This document shows positions 1 through 8,552 of a DNA stretch of 64,000 nucleotides, piece by piece (the first letter of the stretch is position 1; each line of letters begins with the position of its first letter). The notes under the pieces are model-generated. The model saw only the letters and a program-made list of their open reading frames with translations. It did not search any database and had not been told where the DNA came from. The stretch covers positions 62,001 to 126,000 of the forward strand of contig FOCD01000004.1 of NCBI GenBank assembly GCA_900110015.1. Direction: 5' to 3'. A program made the translations under genes and the position numbers. This stretch comes from Terribacillus saccharophilus (GTDB lineage Bacteria; Bacillota; Bacilli; Bacillales; Amphibacillaceae).

Positions 1-2
1 TA

Positions 3-533
3 GAAGCTTTTAACAATCAATTTACCGAAGAGTTTTTAACGTCTACCGAACCCGTAAGAGAAGGGTATTATCTTTTGAAGGCTAAGTCTGGAGCTTTTAC
101 TTTGGATTTTCCTGAGGATATGATTATTGACGAAACAAGGTACAATATCGGACCTGAGGATAGAAGCGAAGTAATACCTTTTTATCACCCTGAAGATAAA
201 GATTTAGTGGCAGATGTAATTGTTGAGTATTACTCTTTTGTAGTAAGCGAGGAATCAAGTAAGGATTCATTATCAAATCGATTCGGCGAAGAGTTAGAAT
301 TTGAAACACTCGAAACAAGCGTCAAAGGTCAATACACTGAATTTGCTGAAACTGATGATGGAGTGCTCGGCCTAATATGGAATGATAATAGTCAACAAAT
401 TCAGTTTTACTCTTTATGGAACTGTATAGATGGTCTGAATGAAGAACAATGCTCTGAACTTAAAGATTCAGAGAAAGAAAAGTTAAAATCTATAATTAAA
501 TCTATTAAGTTATCGGAAAGTAAGAGTGGGTGA
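3..533 (+). CDS. Partial secreted or lipoprotein-like protein of unknown function (C-terminal part)
   Basis: The reading frame is open from the left edge, so the N-terminus lies outside the window; a TTG at 75 is not a convincing start because the frame continues upstream with ordinary codons. About 176 residues are visible. The piece is acidic and polar, with a GAFTLDFPEDM stretch, beta-rich character and a Lys/Glu-rich C-terminal helix. It resembles the soluble domain of small Bacillus lipoproteins that precede large effector-like genes, but I do not recognise the family. Its stop overlaps the start region of the next gene, which suggests one operon with the lipase-like protein at 539. Confidence 0.7.
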   Translation, partial: EAFNNQFTEEFLTSTEPVREGYYLLKAKSGAFTLDFPEDMIIDETRYNIGPEDRSEVIPFYHPEDKDLVADVIVEYYSFVVSEESSKDSLSNRFGEELEFETLETSVKGQYTEFAETDDGVLGLIWNDNSQQIQFYSLWNCIDGLNEEQCSELKDSEKEKLKSIIKSIKLSESKSG

Positions 534-538
534 TAGCA

Positions 539-2377
539 ATGCCCTTAGACAAGATCACAAAAGAAGAGATCTGGATGCGGCTCGTAAACTCAGAGTATGG
601 AAATAATCCTGAAAAAATGGAAGAAACTTTTAGGACTATATATCTTGAAGAAACTGGAGAATTATTTGAAGGTGAGGTAGAGGTGTTCCACTCCTCCGAC
701 TCTAATGTAACAAGAAAAATCAATTCGAATTACGATGGTACTGCTTTGTCGATTTCAAGCGGTGGAGAGCAGAACCTTTACGTGATTTCGCAAGGCACAC
801 AAGGGATGGAAGACTGGCTCTACAACATAAAGGGTCCCTTCGCTGGTATAGCTGTTGATCAAGTAGAGGCAGCTAAAGGCTTCACTGACGATGCAATAAC
901 TCACTTCAACATAGATACGAATAAAAGTGATGTTATATCTTTTAATCATTCACTAGGTCTTCACAATAGTGGTATGACTGCACTAACTGACGGCACTTTT
1001 GATGAGGTCTACGGGGTTAATGGATTGATGTTGTCTCCTTACGAACTTGCACAATATGACGTAGAATTCGCTAAATTAGTTCAAGATGAATTCAATCTTA
1101 GGAGAATAACTGAAATACAAGATGTTCCTCTTGAAGACATAAAAAAGTTTGCCCTAGATTACTATGGAGAAAGAGATGTCAAAATCCACAATACAGTTTC
1201 CGAAGATGACCCTCTTTATTCGATAAGCGAAAAGTTCGGTTTTATTACAGAGTTCAGCGAAACAAAGATTATAGATACCAATCCAAATGTCAGCGGTCTT
1301 AAAGAAATGATCGATAAAATACCCGCTCCTGTTATTGAAAGCTTAAGGGTACTCGCTACCGATTACGCAGAGGGTGATGAAAAAGGCGGATTTAATCAGT
1401 CGATGAATCAGCTCCTTGGAGCTAATATAGAAAGTTTGGATGAGTATAGTATTAGCGGTGCAATAAAGTGGTATCGAGAGCACCCTGAAGAAGTAGATCA
1501 AACTATAAGTGGTCTAAACGACAACTTACCCAGGGTCTTGGAGAATATACGGTTAATGGAAGAAAACTCGGAAGTTATTTTTGACGAGTTATATAAAGGT
1601 GGGTATATAACAGCGGACCAAAAGAAAGTAATGATTGAAGAGTTGGGTAACTTGGAAAAAGAATTAACCAACTTACAGGAAGCTATACAATATAACGTTG
1701 ATATGCACGATGACGATGGTTGGTTTGATAAGATTCGTAGAGGGTTAGGCGATGCTGGCTTAGCGGCAGTTGCCGCGATCTTATACTTCAAAATCCCCAA
1801 TATTCTAGACAGAATAAAGGAAAGCGGCACACTGGAAAGTTTAGAAGGCATTGTGGATAGTCATAGTATACCTGAAATGCTCAATGCGTTAGCAAAAGGA
1901 AACAGGAGTTACGTCGGAAAAGACCTTGTTTTCACATCAGATGCTGGAGGCGGGGATCCAATAAAAGTGAATATGTCAGCTGCTATGAGATTATACACAC
2001 AAGGTGTAACTTCTTTAGAGGTCAAGCAAACCCTTATTACCGAATTAGAGACGCTCGTTAGAGATGAGATAGAGTTTGCTTATAAAGATGAAAAATGGAA
2101 AGTTATGCGCGAAATCTATAATGTAGAATCCAGCCCTAGCAGCTATGCGCATGAACTCGGACAGTATAGATTCCCTTCTTATAAAATTAGCTCCGTGAAT
2201 GTACTCCACGAAATTTACCCCTTAGAGCAAGCGGATCTTGATGAAGAGATAGCCGAGATGAAATATTCTGTAGATACAGGTTTTAGTTATATTGAAAATT
2301 ATCGAAAAGCGATTGAAGAGCTGTTCAAAGAAGATGAGGAAGTGTCCGCGCTGTTTGATTTGTCGAGGAGGATATAA
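539..2377 (+). CDS. Large lipase-like alpha/beta-hydrolase domain protein (DUF6792-like)
   Basis: This 612-residue protein has no signal peptide. Residues 80-105 (YVISQGTQGMEDWLYNIKGP) follow the lipase class 3 pattern of a strand ending in RGT followed by a DWL helix. Residues 136-140 (NHSLG) look like the GHSLG nucleophile elbow with Ser138, but the first Gly is Asn. The remaining 450 residues are helical and charged, with one hydrophobic stretch near 405-420 (GLAAVAAILYF). The overall build, lipase-like N-terminus plus long helical tail, fits Bacillus DUF6792 proteins and possibly secreted effectors; that link is from memory. I chose ATG 539 because a GAGTGGG ribosome site lies about 8 bases upstream; a GTG at 530 overlaps the previous stop. 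Catalytic Asp and His were not located. Confidence 0.75.
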   Translation: MPLDKITKEEIWMRLVNSEYGNNPEKMEETFRTIYLEETGELFEGEVEVFHSSDSNVTRKINSNYDGTALSISSGGEQNLYVISQGTQGMEDWLYNIKGPFAGIAVDQVEAAKGFTDDAITHFNIDTNKSDVISFNHSLGLHNSGMTALTDGTFDEVYGVNGLMLSPYELAQYDVEFAKLVQDEFNLRRITEIQDVPLEDIKKFALDYYGERDVKIHNTVSEDDPLYSISEKFGFITEFSETKIIDTNPNVSGLKEMIDKIPAPVIESLRVLATDYAEGDEKGGFNQSMNQLLGANIESLDEYSISGAIKWYREHPEEVDQTISGLNDNLPRVLENIRLMEENSEVIFDELYKGGYITADQKKVMIEELGNLEKELTNLQEAIQYNVDMHDDDGWFDKIRRGLGDAGLAAVAAILYFKIPNILDRIKESGTLESLEGIVDSHSIPEMLNALAKGNRSYVGKDLVFTSDAGGGDPIKVNMSAAMRLYTQGVTSLEVKQTLITELETLVRDEIEFAYKDEKWKVMREIYNVESSPSSYAHELGQYRFPSYKISSVNVLHEIYPLEQADLDEEIAEMKYSVDTGFSYIENYRKAIEELFKEDEEVSALFDLSRRI

Positions 2378-2719
2378 ATGTCTGAATTCACAATTCAAGA
2401 ATCCATAGAATTAATTCCGGAAGAGGATTTCAGTCACAAGAAATCGGTATTAAAACGTAAAGTTGAAGAAATCCTTGGTGAAGATCAAACCTTCTATAAG
2501 CTCGCTAATAACGTTCTTGTAGGGGAAGACCAAAAAGGTAAAGTGATTGATGCGATGAAAGATGTGACGACTAAACGAAGTAGCAGAGATACTGGCATAA
2601 GCGAAAGGGCGCTAGAGAAGATACCTACTATTATAAGTAATTTCAGCAATCAAGTTGCTGATATGAAAACGCAAAGAGCAACTATCACATTTAAAGAGAT
2701 AGCGTCCTTATACGAGTGA
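2378..2719 (+). CDS. Small helical protein following the lipase-like gene
   Basis: A 113-residue charged, mostly helical protein without signal peptide, Cys or membrane segment. It starts directly after the TAA of the previous gene (zero spacing), and an AGGAGG site lies within the end of that gene, so the two are almost certainly co-translated. I do not recognise the family. By position it could be an immunity protein, chaperone or export partner of the 612-residue protein, which is inference from context alone. It is the last gene before a gene-free stretch of about 440 bases. Confidence 0.75.
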   Translation: MSEFTIQESIELIPEEDFSHKKSVLKRKVEEILGEDQTFYKLANNVLVGEDQKGKVIDAMKDVTTKRSSRDTGISERALEKIPTIISNFSNQVADMKTQRATITFKEIASLYE

Positions 2720-2994
2720 ATATATAAGCACCCTCTCAGAAGGAGATTATATATTTACAAGCATACGGCTTACCTTGCAATGTTTTTTATAAGTAATTGT
2801 GTAAACAACAGGAAGGTAAGTTGGAATAAGTGAATGTCGGTGAAGGCTTTAACTCAGCATACGTAGCAGCTATGTCCTAACTACGGAAGCAGTTGTAGCA
2901 TGATAAGCTCGAAGCAAACGCTGGCGGCGGAATGCCTGACATAGGCGGTAGGATATAATTTCATGTTTCATCCATTTGAAAAGTAGTCATTAGC
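2719..2994 (+). ncRNA. Candidate structured non-coding RNA or long structured 3' UTR
   Basis: No open frame of note lies here, yet the stretch is full of paired arms. An AT-rich arm pair encloses 2719-2757; CTTACCTT (2769-2776) pairs perfectly with AAGGTAAG (2813-2820); CGTAG (2862-2866) pairs with CTACG (2881-2885); GCCT (2934-2937) pairs with AGGC (2943-2946). It ends just before a strong terminator. The 13 bases at 2917-2929 (AACGCTGGCGGCG) equal a conserved 16S rRNA 5' segment, and TGCCT with a nearby ACAT follows, as in 16S. I know no named RNA family that fits. Pairing was judged by eye only. Confidence 0.35.
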
Positions 2995-3032
2995 AAAAAC
3001 CACTTCCCTATAAAGAATAGGAAGTGGTTTTT
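2995..3032. terminator. Strong bidirectional rho-independent terminator
   Basis: AAAAACCACTTCC and GGAAGTGGTTTTT form an almost perfect stem around a short AT loop. The A and T runs at both sides let it act in both directions. It closes the transcript from the left-hand genes and the structured region. Confidence 0.85.
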
Positions 3033-3159
3033 GTGTTATTAAAATATGCTCATCAAGCCTTTAGGACGACAGTCGATTTAAGAGCATAACGAGACAAATA
3101 TCAAAAACTATGTAATTGTTCTTTGATTTGCACTTCAATAATGTAAGTAATAAATGAAA

Positions 3160-3708
3160 TTACTGCTCTCCAACACTTAAAATAGTGCCAGTCCGTTCCA
3201 AGTATGTAAATCGATATGTTTTGCCTTCTTCTATCTGATAATTGTTGATCATCAGCGTAAGATCTAGTTCATCTGTTGTGATGAGTGCAATAGTTGAGTG
3301 GCCACCAGTATATACATCCACCACTTCAAAGTCATCTACATGTATCGCGCCATTTGAGTAATCCCTCATATCTCCCATACTATTAATTGTTAAAGAACTT
3401 AATTGTGGAACAATGAAAACACCTATGGTAAAACAAATTATCCCTGTTAAACCAAAATAAAATACCTGTCTTTTGCCGACTTTCTGTGGATTTTTTATTG
3501 TAATAACAAGACTTGTGTACACAAAAAAGGCAATCAGGGTCAAGGCAGCTAAGTACAACAAGGCAGTTCCTATCCAATCATAGATGAATGCATGATAAAG
3601 GTTTGAAGCAAAGAATGTTCTTAAAACCATAGAAGATACACCTAAAATAACAAAAGTACTCATTACCACGATGAAGCCAAATATAATTCTTATCCTCTCA
3701 CCTCTCAC
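3160..3708 (-). CDS. Membrane protein with three N-terminal TM segments and an outer soluble domain
   Basis: About 182 residues. Three hydrophobic helices fall roughly at residues 5-30, 45-70 and 85-105, and are followed by a soluble C-terminal part (about 110-182) that probably faces outside. I do not recognise the family. The start is uncertain: GTG 3708 has a GAGG about 8 bases upstream, GTG 3723 has no good ribosome site, and a stronger GAGAGGTGAGAGG site points to a possible unusual ATT start a few codons further on. A 24-codon frame with its own ribosome site (3698-3772) ends across this start, suggesting translational coupling. Confidence 0.65.
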   Translation of the reverse strand: MRGERIRIIFGFIVVMSTFVILGVSSMVLRTFFASNLYHAFIYDWIGTALLYLAALTLIAFFVYTSLVITIKNPQKVGKRQVFYFGLTGIICFTIGVFIVPQLSSLTINSMGDMRDYSNGAIHVDDFEVVDVYTGGHSTIALITTDELDLTLMINNYQIEEGKTYRFTYLERTGTILSVGEQ

Positions 3709-3772
3709 TATTAGCAACCTCACGTTTTAATTGAGCTGAGTTTTGTAAATGCTGTCGCTTTTTCCTGCCCAT
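3698..3772 (-). CDS. Very small basic peptide (24 aa) upstream of the membrane protein
   Basis: ATG at 3772 is preceded by AAAGGGAGAG at good spacing, one of the better ribosome sites in this part of the window. The peptide starts MGRKKRQ and is Lys/Arg/Gln rich with no hydrophobic segment. It ends with TGA inside the ribosome site and start region of the following membrane-protein gene, so it may serve as a coupling leader or as a small basic protein in its own right. No family is recognised; coding status rests on the ribosome site. Confidence 0.45.
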   Translation of the reverse strand: MGRKKRQHLQNSAQLKREVANSER

Positions 3773-3808
3773 TAAATCTCTCCCTTTATCTATCTCTAAT
3801 AGAATAAT

Positions 3809-3955
3809 TTATAAGCTAGTTTTTAAAATAATAAAGTGGTCCACTACAAACAGAATTAGGATCATAATAAGAAACTCTAGTAATATCATTATACTGATTA
3901 AACTAATGTAAAAACTATCAAGGTTCCCAGTCCAAAATATTTCTTTCTGATTCAT
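3809..3955 (-). CDS. Possible 48-aa single-TM peptide
   Basis: An ATG-started frame of 48 codons encodes a peptide with a strongly hydrophobic centre (about residues 17-40) flanked by polar ends. No clear ribosome site precedes it, so it is weakly supported. It would be the first member of a small minus-strand group with the 24-aa and 182-aa frames. The rest of 3956-4243 shows nothing I can support apart from AT-rich sequence. Confidence 0.22.
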   Translation of the reverse strand: MNQKEIFWTGNLDSFYISLISIMILLEFLIMILILFVVDHFIILKTSL

Positions 3956-4243
3956 TAGTAAGTACTGTTTATATATCGACAATCCATTTAATTTTAAAGG
4001 AATAAAAGAGATGAAAAAAAGAGGGAGTCAAGTATTCAAATTAGATTAAAAGCAGCTGCAGATTAATCTAGGTTAACTACATTTTCAGGTATATAAACTT
4101 ATTTGTAGAAGAATTCATCATGTCGATTAACGTCAATAATAATCGTTCGCATTAACAGCCTGTTTACATTGAATTGACCTTTCCTTAACAAGCTTCTGGT
4201 ATCTTACATATGTACCTTAATTTCTTAAAGAGGAGAGGTTTCA

Positions 4244-4420
4244 ATGCTTAAAAAATGGATGGTAGCATTGGGAATGGTATCGGTCCTTACGTTGGCGGCA
4301 TGTAATAACAATGATGATGAAGATCCAGCTGATGATGAGCAAATTGAGGAACAAGAGCAGGAACAGGAGCAAGAACAAGATACTGATGATACAGAAGAAG
4401 ATACAGATCAATCTGAATAA
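4244..4420 (+). CDS. Small acidic lipoprotein (58 aa)
   Basis: ATG 4244 follows AGGAGAGG at good spacing. The peptide has a basic start (MLKKW), a hydrophobic core and a lipobox-like LAAC, so Cys20 would be the lipidated first residue of the mature form. The mature part of about 38 residues is almost entirely Asp, Glu and Gln, with a run of repeated EQ pairs near residues 37-45. Low-complexity acidic lipoproteins of this kind occur in Bacillaceae; no specific role can be given. A terminator follows directly. Confidence 0.75.
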   Translation: MLKKWMVALGMVSVLTLAACNNNDDEDPADDEQIEEQEQEQEQEQDTDDTEEDTDQSE

Positions 4421-4432
4421 AATGTAGTGCTG

Positions 4433-4462
4433 AAAGGCGTTCCTTCATGGTACGCCTTTTTT
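4433..4462 (+). terminator. Rho-independent terminator after the small lipoprotein
   Basis: AAAGGCGT pairs with ACGCCTTTT around an 11-base loop, followed by a T run. It sits 12 bases after the lipoprotein stop. Confidence 0.8.
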
Positions 4463-4573
4463 AAATTGAAAGTAATACAAGCATCCTGGTATGTGTAGTA
4501 GAAAGTTTACATATACGTAGTTACTAGCCACTGAAGTGAACATGTTTATCAAGAGGCTAAGCTCGAAACAGAG

Positions 4574-4990
4574 GTGATCTTACTGATTAACAATATTAGA
4601 TACATAAGTATAAAAACAGCAGTATTATTAGGGATTTGTTTCTACTCTTTCACTATCTTAATTCATGTTTTAGTTATTAGCGGAATTCTACCATATACAT
4701 GGGTGAATGGCGGACGATCTGATTCTTTTGCAACGCAACTCCAACTATCTATCATCAGTATTATCATTTGTATTATAGGAGGTCTATTTACTTTTTTTGC
4801 TGCTGAAAATAAAGCCGTAAGATTCAATCGCGGCATAAGCATTATATGTTGGTTTCTTGTTGTACTGTGTGCAGTTGGTCTTATACAACAGCTGCTAGGG
4901 ACAGCTTTTGAAAAGGGAGTTTGTTCATTTATAGTGCTGCTTGGAATTATCTCGAACTTGCGATTAGCAGTTGAAATTAGAAAGCAGTAA
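4574..4990 (+). CDS. Small integral membrane protein with four TM segments
   Basis: About 138 residues with four hydrophobic helices (roughly 14-38, 57-77, 86-106 and 112-130) and a short outer loop with the sequence LPYTWVNGGRSDS after the first helix. The layout is that of small uncharacterised Bacillus membrane proteins; no family is recognised. The start is uncertain: the GTG at 4574 is part of the GAGGTGAT ribosome site, so initiation may instead be at CTG 4583 or a nearby rare codon. It is a single gene between two terminators. Confidence 0.6.
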   Translation: MILLINNIRYISIKTAVLLGICFYSFTILIHVLVISGILPYTWVNGGRSDSFATQLQLSIISIIICIIGGLFTFFAAENKAVRFNRGISIICWFLVVLCAVGLIQQLLGTAFEKGVCSFIVLLGIISNLRLAVEIRKQ

Positions 4991-5020
4991 AACAACAGAA
5001 CGACTATATAGCTTGCTCAA

Positions 5021-5059
5021 AAAAACGTGAAATCTTGATTACCAAGATTTCACGTTTTT
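5021..5059. terminator. Bidirectional terminator between convergent genes
   Basis: AAAAACGTGAAATCTTG and CAAGATTTCACGTTTTT form a 17-bp perfect stem with a 5-base loop. It serves both the 4-TM protein and the convergent gene on the minus strand. Confidence 0.9.
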
Positions 5060-5554
5060 CTATAAACTTTTACACAAAACAATGACCCAATAAGGAGTGG
5101 TCTGAGCGGGAATACTCATCGTAGTGGGTCCATATACAACAATTAAATCCCGGTTTCCAAGGTTACCAGTAAAAGCTTGCCCGTTCGTTAATAGCAGCGG
5201 CGTAGCTTGGGATATATTCAGCTTCAATTGTCCATCACTGCTCAACAGTTGATTATCGAAGAAGCTGACCTTTACATTCTGGTTAGGGCTTTCCTTTACC
5301 ATAACAAGTGCTGGATACTGCGGAGGATAAATAAGAATCGCAGGTGCATCACCATCATAATAGCCAGTCACACGATCACCTACGGATACCATTGCATGAT
5401 CAACGAAGTAAGTAGTAGGTGATACAACAAAGTTCACTATTGATCCTGTATCGTTTTCGACAGTAAAGAATTTATAACAGCCATCCGCTCGGCCATTGCC
5501 CTGGAAATCACTAATCATCGTTACAGTTCCATGGAAGGAATAAAAATTGGTCAT
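5060..5554 (-). CDS. Conserved-looking soluble beta-rich protein, function unknown
   Basis: About 164 residues starting MTNFYSFHG. ATG 5554 is chosen because GGAGG lies 7 bases upstream; earlier in-frame starts overlap that site. The protein has no signal peptide. Its sequence (short strands, VGDRVTGYYDGDAPAILIYPPQY, a C-terminal ending in LCKSL) suggests a repeated small beta-barrel of the kind seen in Bacillus spore-associated proteins, but I cannot name the family. It stands alone, with its terminator shared with the convergent gene. Confidence 0.7.
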   Translation of the reverse strand: MTNFYSFHGTVTMISDFQGNGRADGCYKFFTVENDTGSIVNFVVSPTTYFVDHAMVSVGDRVTGYYDGDAPAILIYPPQYPALVMVKESPNQNVKVSFFDNQLLSSDGQLKLNISQATPLLLTNGQAFTGNLGNRDLIVVYGPTTMSIPAQTTPYWVIVLCKSL

Positions 5555-5734
5555 ATACATACCTCCATTGTTTTCCATGTACGATATGTAGGTCCTTGCC
5601 TAAAGGACTGTGCGAATGCCTAGTGGAAGAGGCTATCTTCATAAAAATTATTAACTGTTGAATAAACTTCTACTTCCTATTTAAAATATTTGTTATGATG
5701 AATTATTGCATCTTACTTAGGAAGGATATTTTAT

Positions 5735-6967
5735 GTGAACAGATCTAATACAAATTCGCAAAAACGTTATTATACATTTTTATTGATATTAGCAATTCTT
5801 TTTATTGCTGCTACTTTACGTTCACCGCTCACTTCCGTTGGGCCGCTTATACCATTCTTTCGCGAAGAGCTGGACGTTTCTAACTCCATGGTTGGTCTGG
5901 TAAATACATTGCCGTTGCTTGCTTTTGGCGTTTTTTCCTCGTTAGTGCCGAAAATATCGAGTAAGTTCGGCATGGAGTTAACGCTGTTAGCTGCTATGTG
6001 CATGCTGACTGTGGGTATTTTTATTAGGGCTTTAAGCGGTCTGCCGCTTTTGTTATTTGGTACAGTTTTGCTTGGTATGGCGATTGCTTTTGGTAATGTG
6101 CTGATGCCAGGTTTGATCAAGTCCAGTTTTCCTTACCAAATCGGGCTCATGACTGGTATTTATTCTGTTTCGATGAATATTTTTGGTGCGCTTGCTTCCG
6201 GTATTTCTGTGCCGATTGCATCTGTACCTAGCTTCGGCTGGCGAAATGCGATGCAAATGTGGAGTATTCTTTCACTAATAGCGATTATTATATTGCTGCT
6301 TCGACTGCCGGCATCACGTTCGGAGAAGAAAGTGTTTGTGAAAGTAGAGAACAAATCCTCTCGGGGAATTTTCAAATCTAAGATTGCGTGGGCTGTAACG
6401 CTATTTATGGGTTTGCAATCCTTCATACCGTACAGCCTTTTTACGTGGCTTCCAGATATATTAATGACGAAGGGATTTGATGAGAGTGAAGCAGGGTGGC
6501 TTATTGCCATTTATCAGCTAGGTCTGATTCCGACTACATTCATCGCACCTATTATTGCAGGCAGGATGAAAAGTCAGCGGCTAATTGGCTGTATTGCGGG
6601 TCTATTATTCTTCTTTGGTTTAGTAGGGGTTTCGTTAATTTCCTCTCAGCTTATCATCGCACCACTTGTATTAACGGGGGTTGGTGCAGGAACAGCATTC
6701 AGTTTAGCCATGATGTTCTTTGTTCTACGTACTAATTCAATAGCCGAATCTTCCCAGCTATCAAGCATGGCTCAATCTGTCGGCTATTTGGTTGCTGCGA
6801 TGGGACCGCTTCTGCTTGGTACCATCGCTGAAAAGACAAATGGATGGACTGTTCCGCTGATTATTCTTATGGTTGCTGCTTTATGCATTGCCTTTTTAGG
6901 GACGATTGCAGGTAAAAATCAAAAGATCTCTGTTGATTCACAACCAATAGGTGAAGAGAGAAGCTAG
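5735..6967 (+). CDS. CynX/NimT-type MFS transporter
   Basis: 410 residues with twelve predicted TM segments in two bundles of six. The opening AATLRSPLTSVGPLIPFFREEL is typical of the cyanate / 2-nitroimidazole transporter branch (CynX, NimT, Bacillus YycB). Members export or import small toxic organics; the substrate here cannot be told. GTG 5735 is used, with GGAAGGA upstream; the ATG two bases earlier is out of frame and meets a stop at once. Monocistronic with a terminator directly after. Confidence 0.85.
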   Translation: MNRSNTNSQKRYYTFLLILAILFIAATLRSPLTSVGPLIPFFREELDVSNSMVGLVNTLPLLAFGVFSSLVPKISSKFGMELTLLAAMCMLTVGIFIRALSGLPLLLFGTVLLGMAIAFGNVLMPGLIKSSFPYQIGLMTGIYSVSMNIFGALASGISVPIASVPSFGWRNAMQMWSILSLIAIIILLLRLPASRSEKKVFVKVENKSSRGIFKSKIAWAVTLFMGLQSFIPYSLFTWLPDILMTKGFDESEAGWLIAIYQLGLIPTTFIAPIIAGRMKSQRLIGCIAGLLFFFGLVGVSLISSQLIIAPLVLTGVGAGTAFSLAMMFFVLRTNSIAESSQLSSMAQSVGYLVAAMGPLLLGTIAEKTNGWTVPLIILMVAALCIAFLGTIAGKNQKISVDSQPIGEERS

Positions 6968-6984
6968 GAAATAGTATATAAGCA

Positions 6985-7019
6985 CAAAAAAGAAGATCAC
7001 ATGTGATCTTCTTTTTTTT
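6985..7019. terminator. Terminator after the CynX-type transporter
   Basis: AAGAAGATCACATGTGATCTTCTT is a perfect palindrome flanked by an A run and a T run, so it may act in both directions. Confidence 0.85.
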
Positions 7020-7109
7020 GATGATAATCAACTTTTGAATTTAAGATTGTGAAAAGTATCAAGAAATATAGAAAGCAATATTTTACCCTTTTTCCGATTT
7101 TATTTACCA

Positions 7110-7139
7110 TTGCCACTTATTGTGTAAGCGCTATATTAT
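7110..7139 (+). promoter_or_regulatory. melA promoter with overlapping cre site
   Basis: TTGCCA (7110-7115) and TATTAT (7134-7139) are 18 bases apart. TGTAAGCGCTATAT (7123-7136) matches the CcpA cre consensus TGWAANCGNTNWCA except at the last two bases and covers the spacer and -10. CcpA binding here would block RNA polymerase when glucose is present. Confidence 0.65.
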
Positions 7140-7196
7140 CGACTAAAGCAATGATTTTAAATAAAGGAATCCCTTATTAATCCAGGAGGCTTTCAT

Positions 7197-8522
7197 ATGA
7201 AAAAAATTACGTTTATCGGAGCAGGAAGTACAATTTTCACAAAGAATGTATTGGGAGACTGCATGTTATCCCCTGCTCTGCAGAATTTCGAATTTGCTTT
7301 ATTTGATATCAATGAGGAGCGCTTAGAAGAGTCGGAGCTGTTATTAAATGCCTTGAAGATTACCTTACAGGCAGATGTCACCATCAAAGCCTATACAGAT
7401 CGCAAAGAAGCACTCAAGGATGCGAGTTACGTTATTAACGCGATACAGGTTGGAGGCTATAAGCCGAGTACTGTAATCGACTTTGAAATTCCGAAGAAGT
7501 ATGGTCTTCGGCAGACGATAGCTGATACGGTAGGTATAGGTGGTATATTCCGGTCGTTGCGGACGATACCAGTTTTGCTTGATATCGCTAAAGATATCGA
7601 GGAGGTCTGTCCAGATGCTTGGCTATTAAATTACACAAATCCAATGGCAGCTCTTACTGGTGCAGTTTCTCGCTATACGAATGTGAAAATGATTGGGCTA
7701 TGCCATAGTGTGCAGGTATGTACGAAGGACCTGTTGAAGGATCTGGATATCCCGCATGAGAATATAGAGGAGCGGATTGCAGGTATTAACCATATGGCTT
7801 GGTTGCTTGAGATTAAATCGAATGGAAAGGATCTATATCCTGAGATTAAGAAGCGCGCTAAAGAAAAACAAAAAGAAAAGCATCATGATATGGTCCGTTA
7901 TGAGTTAATGGACAAATTTGGCTATTACGTGACTGAATCCTCTGAGCACAATGCGGAATATCATCCGTATTTTATTAAAGATAAGTATCCGGAATTGATT
8001 GATCGTCTCAATATTCCGCTGGATGAATACCCACGCCGCTGTGAGGTGCAGATTGAGAACTGGCAGAAAACTAAAGATGAGCTGCTTAACAATCAAGGTT
8101 TAACCCATAAGCGTTCTCGCGAATATGGTTCAAGAATTATTGAAGCGATGGAAACAAATGAACCATTTGTGTTTGGAGGGAATGTCGTAAATACGGGAGG
8201 ACTGATTAGCAACTTACCTGAAAAAGCAGTCGTTGAGGTGCCTTGTATAGCAAACAGAAATGGAATTACACCGGCCTATATGGGGGAATTACCGGAACAG
8301 CTGGCTGCTTTAAATCGCACGAATATTAATACACAGCTCCTAACGATTGAAGCTGCCATTACAAAATCAAAAGAGAAAATCTATCAAGCTGCTTTGCTTG
8401 ATCCGCACACTGCTGCTGAGCTTTCTATGGAGGACATTATCAATATGTGTGATGATTTGATTGAGGCACATGGTGAGATGCTACCTGCTTATCATTCTGA
8501 AAATGAAACAGTCAGTCTTTAG
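7197..8522 (+). CDS. melA: Alpha-galactosidase, glycoside hydrolase family 4
   Basis: 441 residues, the usual family length. It would hydrolyse melibiose and raffinose-type galactosides in the cytoplasm by the NAD+- and Mn2+-dependent GH4 redox mechanism. Visible marks are the Rossmann start KITFIGAGSTIFTKN (residues 3-17), the NYTNPM motif (145-150), and the metal pair Cys169-His170 (GLCHS) with His199 (NHMAW). ATG 7197 has AGGAGG upstream. It is the first gene of an alpha-galactoside operon, which is unusual because in many bacilli melA is last. Confidence 0.93.
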   Translation: MKKITFIGAGSTIFTKNVLGDCMLSPALQNFEFALFDINEERLEESELLLNALKITLQADVTIKAYTDRKEALKDASYVINAIQVGGYKPSTVIDFEIPKKYGLRQTIADTVGIGGIFRSLRTIPVLLDIAKDIEEVCPDAWLLNYTNPMAALTGAVSRYTNVKMIGLCHSVQVCTKDLLKDLDIPHENIEERIAGINHMAWLLEIKSNGKDLYPEIKKRAKEKQKEKHHDMVRYELMDKFGYYVTESSEHNAEYHPYFIKDKYPELIDRLNIPLDEYPRRCEVQIENWQKTKDELLNNQGLTHKRSREYGSRIIEAMETNEPFVFGGNVVNTGGLISNLPEKAVVEVPCIANRNGITPAYMGELPEQLAALNRTNINTQLLTIEAAITKSKEKIYQAALLDPHTAAELSMEDIINMCDDLIEAHGEMLPAYHSENETVSL

Positions 8523-8552
8523 AAATTAAAGACTGTTTGTTTCAAAATATTA

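Noticed and set aside
2917-2940. A 16S rRNA gene fragment
   Set aside because: Only 13 bases plus a short follow-up agree; the flanks do not continue as rRNA, so I list it as a curious resemblance and not as an rRNA feature.
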